Source: Chloroflexota bacterium (GTDB taxonomy: Bacteria > Chloroflexota > Limnocylindria > QHBO01). From it: 9,260 nt of DNA. Of this stretch, positions 6,995-9,260 are shown piece after piece. A program made the translations under genes and the position numbers. The notes beneath the pieces were generated by a model. The model was not told the origin of the DNA and did not search any database. It worked only from the letters and a program-made list of their open reading frames with translations. The stretch is from positions 1 to 9,260 of the forward strand of contig JACDBS010000130.1 of the NCBI GenBank assembly GCA_013694795.1, in the 5' to 3' direction. Every line of letters starts with the position of its first letter. Within the stretch, counting starts at the first letter, position 1.

Positions 6995-7068
6995 ACCGAT
7001 TCGCCTCCATCCGTCACAATCTGACCAACCCGACGAGAAGCGACGCGACCATAGGAAGGCTCCACCGC

Positions 7069-8523
7069 ATGGCAACCACGATCAAGATGCCGCAGCTGGG
7101 CGAATCGGTCACCGAAGGCACGATCGAGCGCTGGCTCGTGAAGGAAGGCGACACCGTCGAGCAGTACGACCCGCTCTTCGAGGTCGTCACCGACAAGGTG
7201 AATGCCGAGGTGCCGGCCGAGATCGCCGGCACGGTGACGAAGATCCTCGTGCCGGATGGCGAAACGGTCGCGGTCGGCACGCCGGTGGCCGAGATCGACG
7301 CCGATGGCGCCGGCGCAACGACGGATGCGCCTGCCGCCGAGGCCGATGCGCCTTCCGCCGAGGCCGATGCGCCTTCCGCCGAGGCCGATGCGCCTTCCGC
7401 CGAGACGACCGAGCCGGAAGCTCCGCAGCAGGAGCACGCGGCCGAGACCGAGCCCAAGCCCGAGGCCGAGCCCAAGCGCGAAGCCGAGTCCGAGCCCAAG
7501 CCCAAGGCCGCCGAGCCGGAAGCCGCCCCAGCGCCAACACCCGAGTCGGAGACATCCGAAGCCCCGCCCTCGAGTGGGGGTGGTGACGGTGGCGCGCGCA
7601 TGACGCCGGCCGTGCGCCGCCTGGTTCGCGAGCACGACGTCGACGTGTCACAGGTGTCCGGCACCGGCGCCGGCGGTCGCGTCACGCGCGATGACGTCCT
7701 GGCGTTTATCGAGAAGGGCCCGCAGGCTACGGCTCCGGCTGAGGCCACCCCCCCGCAGACGCAGGCCGCGCCCGCCCAGCCGCAGCCGCAGGCGGCGATC
7801 CCGGCTGCAACAGGTGGCGACACCGAGGTGCCGCTGTCGCAGATGCGCAAGGGCATCGCAAGGAAGATGACGCAGGTCAAGCAGACCGTACCGCACGCCT
7901 ACACCGTGATCGAGGTCGACCTGACCAATGTCGTGAAGTGGCGCGAGGCCAACAACATGGCCTTCAAGGCGCGCGAAGGCGCCAGCCTCAGCTACGTTGC
8001 CGTGGTCGTCAAGGCGGTGACCGAGACGCTGCGCAAGCACCCGACCCTGAACAGCCAGTTCGCCGATGACAAGATCATCCTCAAGCAGGCCATGAACATC
8101 GGCATCGCGGTGGCGGTCGACAACGGGCTGATCGTGCCGGTGATCGCCAATGCCGACCAGCTCAGTATCAGCGGCGTGAACGGCCGCATCCGCGACATCT
8201 CGAGCCGCGCCCACGCCGGCAAGCTTCGCCTGGACGAGCTCACCGGCGGCACCTTCACCGTGAACAACACCGGCTGGTTCGGATCGGTCACCTCCATGCC
8301 CATCGTGAATGCGCCGGAGGTCGCCATCCTGTCCATGGAGGCGATCGTGAAGCGCGCGCGGGTCATGGAGATCGACGGAGCGGACGTCATCGCCATCCGC
8401 CACATGATGAACATGACCTGTTCTTTCGATCACCGCGTGCTCGACGGCGCCCAGGTCGGCTTTTTCCTGGCCGATGTGCGCAAGGCCCTCGAGGAATGGG
8501 ATCCCAACACGCCCATAGGCTGA
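7069..8523 (+). CDS. bkdB: Branched-chain 2-oxoacid dehydrogenase E2 component (lipoamide acyltransferase)
   Basis: A 484-aa core subunit that carries the acyl group on a lipoyl-lysine and transfers it to CoA. Residues 1-78 are one biotinyl/lipoyl domain with the lipoylated Lys43 in TDKV. A long Ala/Pro/Glu/Lys linker runs from 80 to 175 and contains four DAPSAEA heptads (86-113). The peripheral-subunit-binding domain is at about 177-215 (TPAVRRLVREHDVDVSQVSG, GRVTRDDVLAFIE), and a second Pro/Gln/Ala linker at 217-250. The catalytic domain (252-484) has SFDHRVLDGAQ with His455 and Asp459. NNTGWFGSVTSMPIVNAPEVAI resembles the branched-chain E2 class. AGGAAGG lies 9 nt before the ATG. It is separated from E1 beta by the palindrome array, so it may be expressed at a different level; the E2 core is needed in a different ratio from E1. 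Confidence 0.93.
   Translation: MATTIKMPQLGESVTEGTIERWLVKEGDTVEQYDPLFEVVTDKVNAEVPAEIAGTVTKILVPDGETVAVGTPVAEIDADGAGATTDAPAAEADAPSAEADAPSAEADAPSAETTEPEAPQQEHAAETEPKPEAEPKREAESEPKPKAAEPEAAPAPTPESETSEAPPSSGGGDGGARMTPAVRRLVREHDVDVSQVSGTGAGGRVTRDDVLAFIEKGPQATAPAEATPPQTQAAPAQPQPQAAIPAATGGDTEVPLSQMRKGIARKMTQVKQTVPHAYTVIEVDLTNVVKWREANNMAFKAREGASLSYVAVVVKAVTETLRKHPTLNSQFADDKIILKQAMNIGIAVAVDNGLIVPVIANADQLSISGVNGRIRDISSRAHAGKLRLDELTGGTFTVNNTGWFGSVTSMPIVNAPEVAILSMEAIVKRARVMEIDGADVIAIRHMMNMTCSFDHRVLDGAQVGFFLADVRKALEEWDPNTPIG
7324..7407 (+). repeat. Four 21-bp tandem repeats in the E2 linker
   Basis: GATGCGCCTKCCGCCGAGGCC is repeated four times head to tail (7324, 7345, 7366, 7387). Copies two and three are identical, copy one has one difference, and the last decays in its final three bases. 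It encodes DAPAAEA, two DAPSAEA and DAPSAET at residues 86-113. The near-identity, including synonymous positions, indicates recent duplication by slippage. The unit is in frame, so changes in copy number only alter the length of the flexible arm that carries the lipoyl domain. Confidence 0.92.
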
Positions 8524-8633
8524 CCTCGACCCAGGCCGCACATCCGTCCAGGAATTCGTGGCGCGACTGGTATGCGCGATTCGGCCGCTCGGCAGGGTCA
8601 CCCATGCACACGGTGACTGGTAGGGTCGCAATC

Positions 8634-8670
8634 GGCGTTCACGGGCCACCGCGTTGGCCGTGTCGACGCC
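8634..8670 (+). terminator. GC-rich hairpin downstream of the bkd operon, possible terminator
   Basis: GGCGT (8634-8638) pairs with ACGCC (8666-8670), and inside it CACGGGCCA (8640-8648) pairs with TGGCCGTG (8655-8662) with one bulged G and a 6-nt loop. It is the strongest hairpin found after the E2 stop, about 110 nt downstream. No U-run follows, so it would be a non-canonical terminator or an mRNA 3'-end stabiliser. Confidence 0.35.
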
Positions 8671-8774
8671 TGGCCACAGCGCCGCAGCGTTGGAAAGACG
8701 GCCAAGACATCACCTACCAGTCGTCGCGCGCATTCCTGGGAAGAATGGACGTGACTTCTCTCAGATTCTCATCG

Positions 8775-9051
8775 TTAGCACACAAAGAAGCCGGCGACGT
8801 CCAGCAGCCCCACGCCGATCTGGCGATCGGTGAGCTCCTTAGGCGCCCCTCGTCGGACCCATCGGCGTCGAGGTCGCTGGTGCGCAGGTCGCGCGAGACG
8901 ACGCTGGACCGCGCTGCGCTCGACAGATGGAACAGAGAGACCGCCACCAGCGCACTGGCGGGGACGCCCACGAGCACGAGCACCACCCCGAAGACGAGCC
9001 CGGGAGCGCCGGGCGTCGCGAGCGTTTGCGTGTCAGGCGGGCGATCAGCAT
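8775..9051 (-). pseudogene. Possible frameshifted small membrane-protein gene
   Basis: Three coding-like segments lie in consecutive minus-strand frames. An ATG at 9051 begins MLIARLTRKRSRRPALP, a basic N-terminus. The next frame gives GLVFGVVLVLVGVPASALVA, a likely transmembrane helix, then a polar stretch ending DLDADGSDEGR near 8845. The third frame gives KELTDRQIGVGLLDVAGFF ending in a stop at 8777-8775. Each segment mostly uses the G/C-ending codons typical of this genome. Both frame changes are in the direction that a one-base deletion would produce. Joined, they would make a single-pass protein of about 92 residues with no family I recognise. Alternatives are an intact gene in the middle frame with a TTG start, assembly errors, or chance open frames. 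Confidence 0.3.
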
Positions 9052-9260
9052 ATCGGCGCAACCGTAGGTAGCGAGGGTACCCCCGAGTCGATAGGACAAA
9101 CGACCGTTCGGCACGGGGCCACACAGAATGCGACGGTCGCTCGGACACGCGGCATCGCCGGTGACCCCGGACCACCCGTACCTGCGTGCTGCCAGCCCTC
9201 GGCACACCGATTGCATTTACGGCGGGGCTCTGTACCGCGGCAAGCGCATTCGTCAGGTCG

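Larger units (their letters stand above)
6794..7068. other. 275-bp gap inside the bkd operon
   Basis: This is the only long gap in the operon; the other junctions are 3 to 16 nt. Most of it is the palindrome array described separately. After the array there is no convincing -35/-10 pair (CACAAT at 7015-7020 has no matching -35). The E2 ribosome site AGGAAGG (7053-7059) stands 9 nt before its ATG. Short open frames cross the region on both strands but only reflect the repeats. Confidence 0.7.
8524..9260. other. Region without a recognised intact gene
   Basis: After the E2 stop no plus-strand frame has a recognisable domain. From 8524 to 8774 I see only the hairpin at 8634-8670 and a possible extended -10, TGGTAGGGT (8618-8626), without a -35. 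From 8775 to 9051 the minus strand has coding-like segments split over three frames. From 9052 to 9260 I see nothing convincing; short frames remain open to the right edge but match no family I know. No tRNA or rRNA signature was found. Confidence 0.6.

Noticed and set aside
6797..7024. 75-aa plus-strand frame starting 3 nt after the E1 beta stop
   Set aside because: It is mostly Arg/Ala with RRYIG and PI(H/D)R motifs that simply translate the palindromes. The opposite strand gives an equally repetitive frame, and no ribosome site precedes it.
6787..7635. Minus-strand frame with a Gly-Leu-rich repeat that looks like a membrane or structural protein
   Set aside because: The GLGLGL tract is the antisense reading of the Glu/Pro/Lys-rich E2 linker, and the rest mirrors the palindrome array.
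8496..9071. 191-aa plus-strand frame overlapping the end of E2
   Set aside because: It overlaps the E2 3' end in another frame, has Ser/Arg/Thr-rich low-complexity composition, and shows no domain or ribosome site.
9128..9260. Plus-strand frame from an ATG at 9128 open to the window edge
   Set aside because: No ribosome site or -10 is seen at a suitable distance, and G/C third-position bias is weaker than in the real genes. The 44 visible codons match nothing I recognise.

Overview
The window is GC-rich, gene-dense bacterial DNA. Third codon positions are strongly biased to G or C, so long open frames appear opposite the real genes. Two of the promoters look leaderless or nearly so, with a -10 hexamer 7 to 9 nt before the start codon. 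Leaderless starts, high GC and a BCKDH gene order like that of Bacillus suggest a high-GC Gram-positive-like lineage, such as Chloroflexota or Actinomycetota. This is inference: no rRNA or marker gene is present to settle it.

Left part (1-2806). After the last 13 codons of an unknown plus-strand gene comes a minus-strand Mur-ligase-family enzyme resembling cyanophycin synthetase without its ATP-grasp domain. Divergent from it is an M20 zinc carboxypeptidase of the CPG2/glutamate carboxypeptidase type. The two genes are separated by 22 bp, and their -10 elements overlap in one AGTATATT block, each exactly 7 nt from its ATG. A small hairpin follows the peptidase.

Centre (2868-8523). A plus-strand operon encodes a complete branched-chain 2-oxoacid dehydrogenase complex. 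The order is 4HBT thioesterase, E3 (lipoamide dehydrogenase), E1 alpha, E1 beta, E2. A promoter (CTGGCA, 17 bp, TAGAAT) precedes the thioesterase. E1 decarboxylates branched-chain 2-oxoacids with thiamine diphosphate, E2 passes the acyl group by its lipoyl arm to CoA, and E3 reoxidises the lipoyl group with FAD and NAD+. The thioesterase could release free branched-chain acids from the acyl-CoA products. Between E1 beta and E2 lies a 275-bp gap holding the most unusual structure in the window: a 178-bp element of four 14-bp palindromes at 50/64/50-bp intervals, arranged as one large imperfect inverted repeat.

Right part (8524-9260). No intact gene is recognised. There is a GC-rich hairpin that may end the operon, a possible frameshift-broken small membrane-protein gene on the minus strand, and about 200 bp in which I see nothing convincing.
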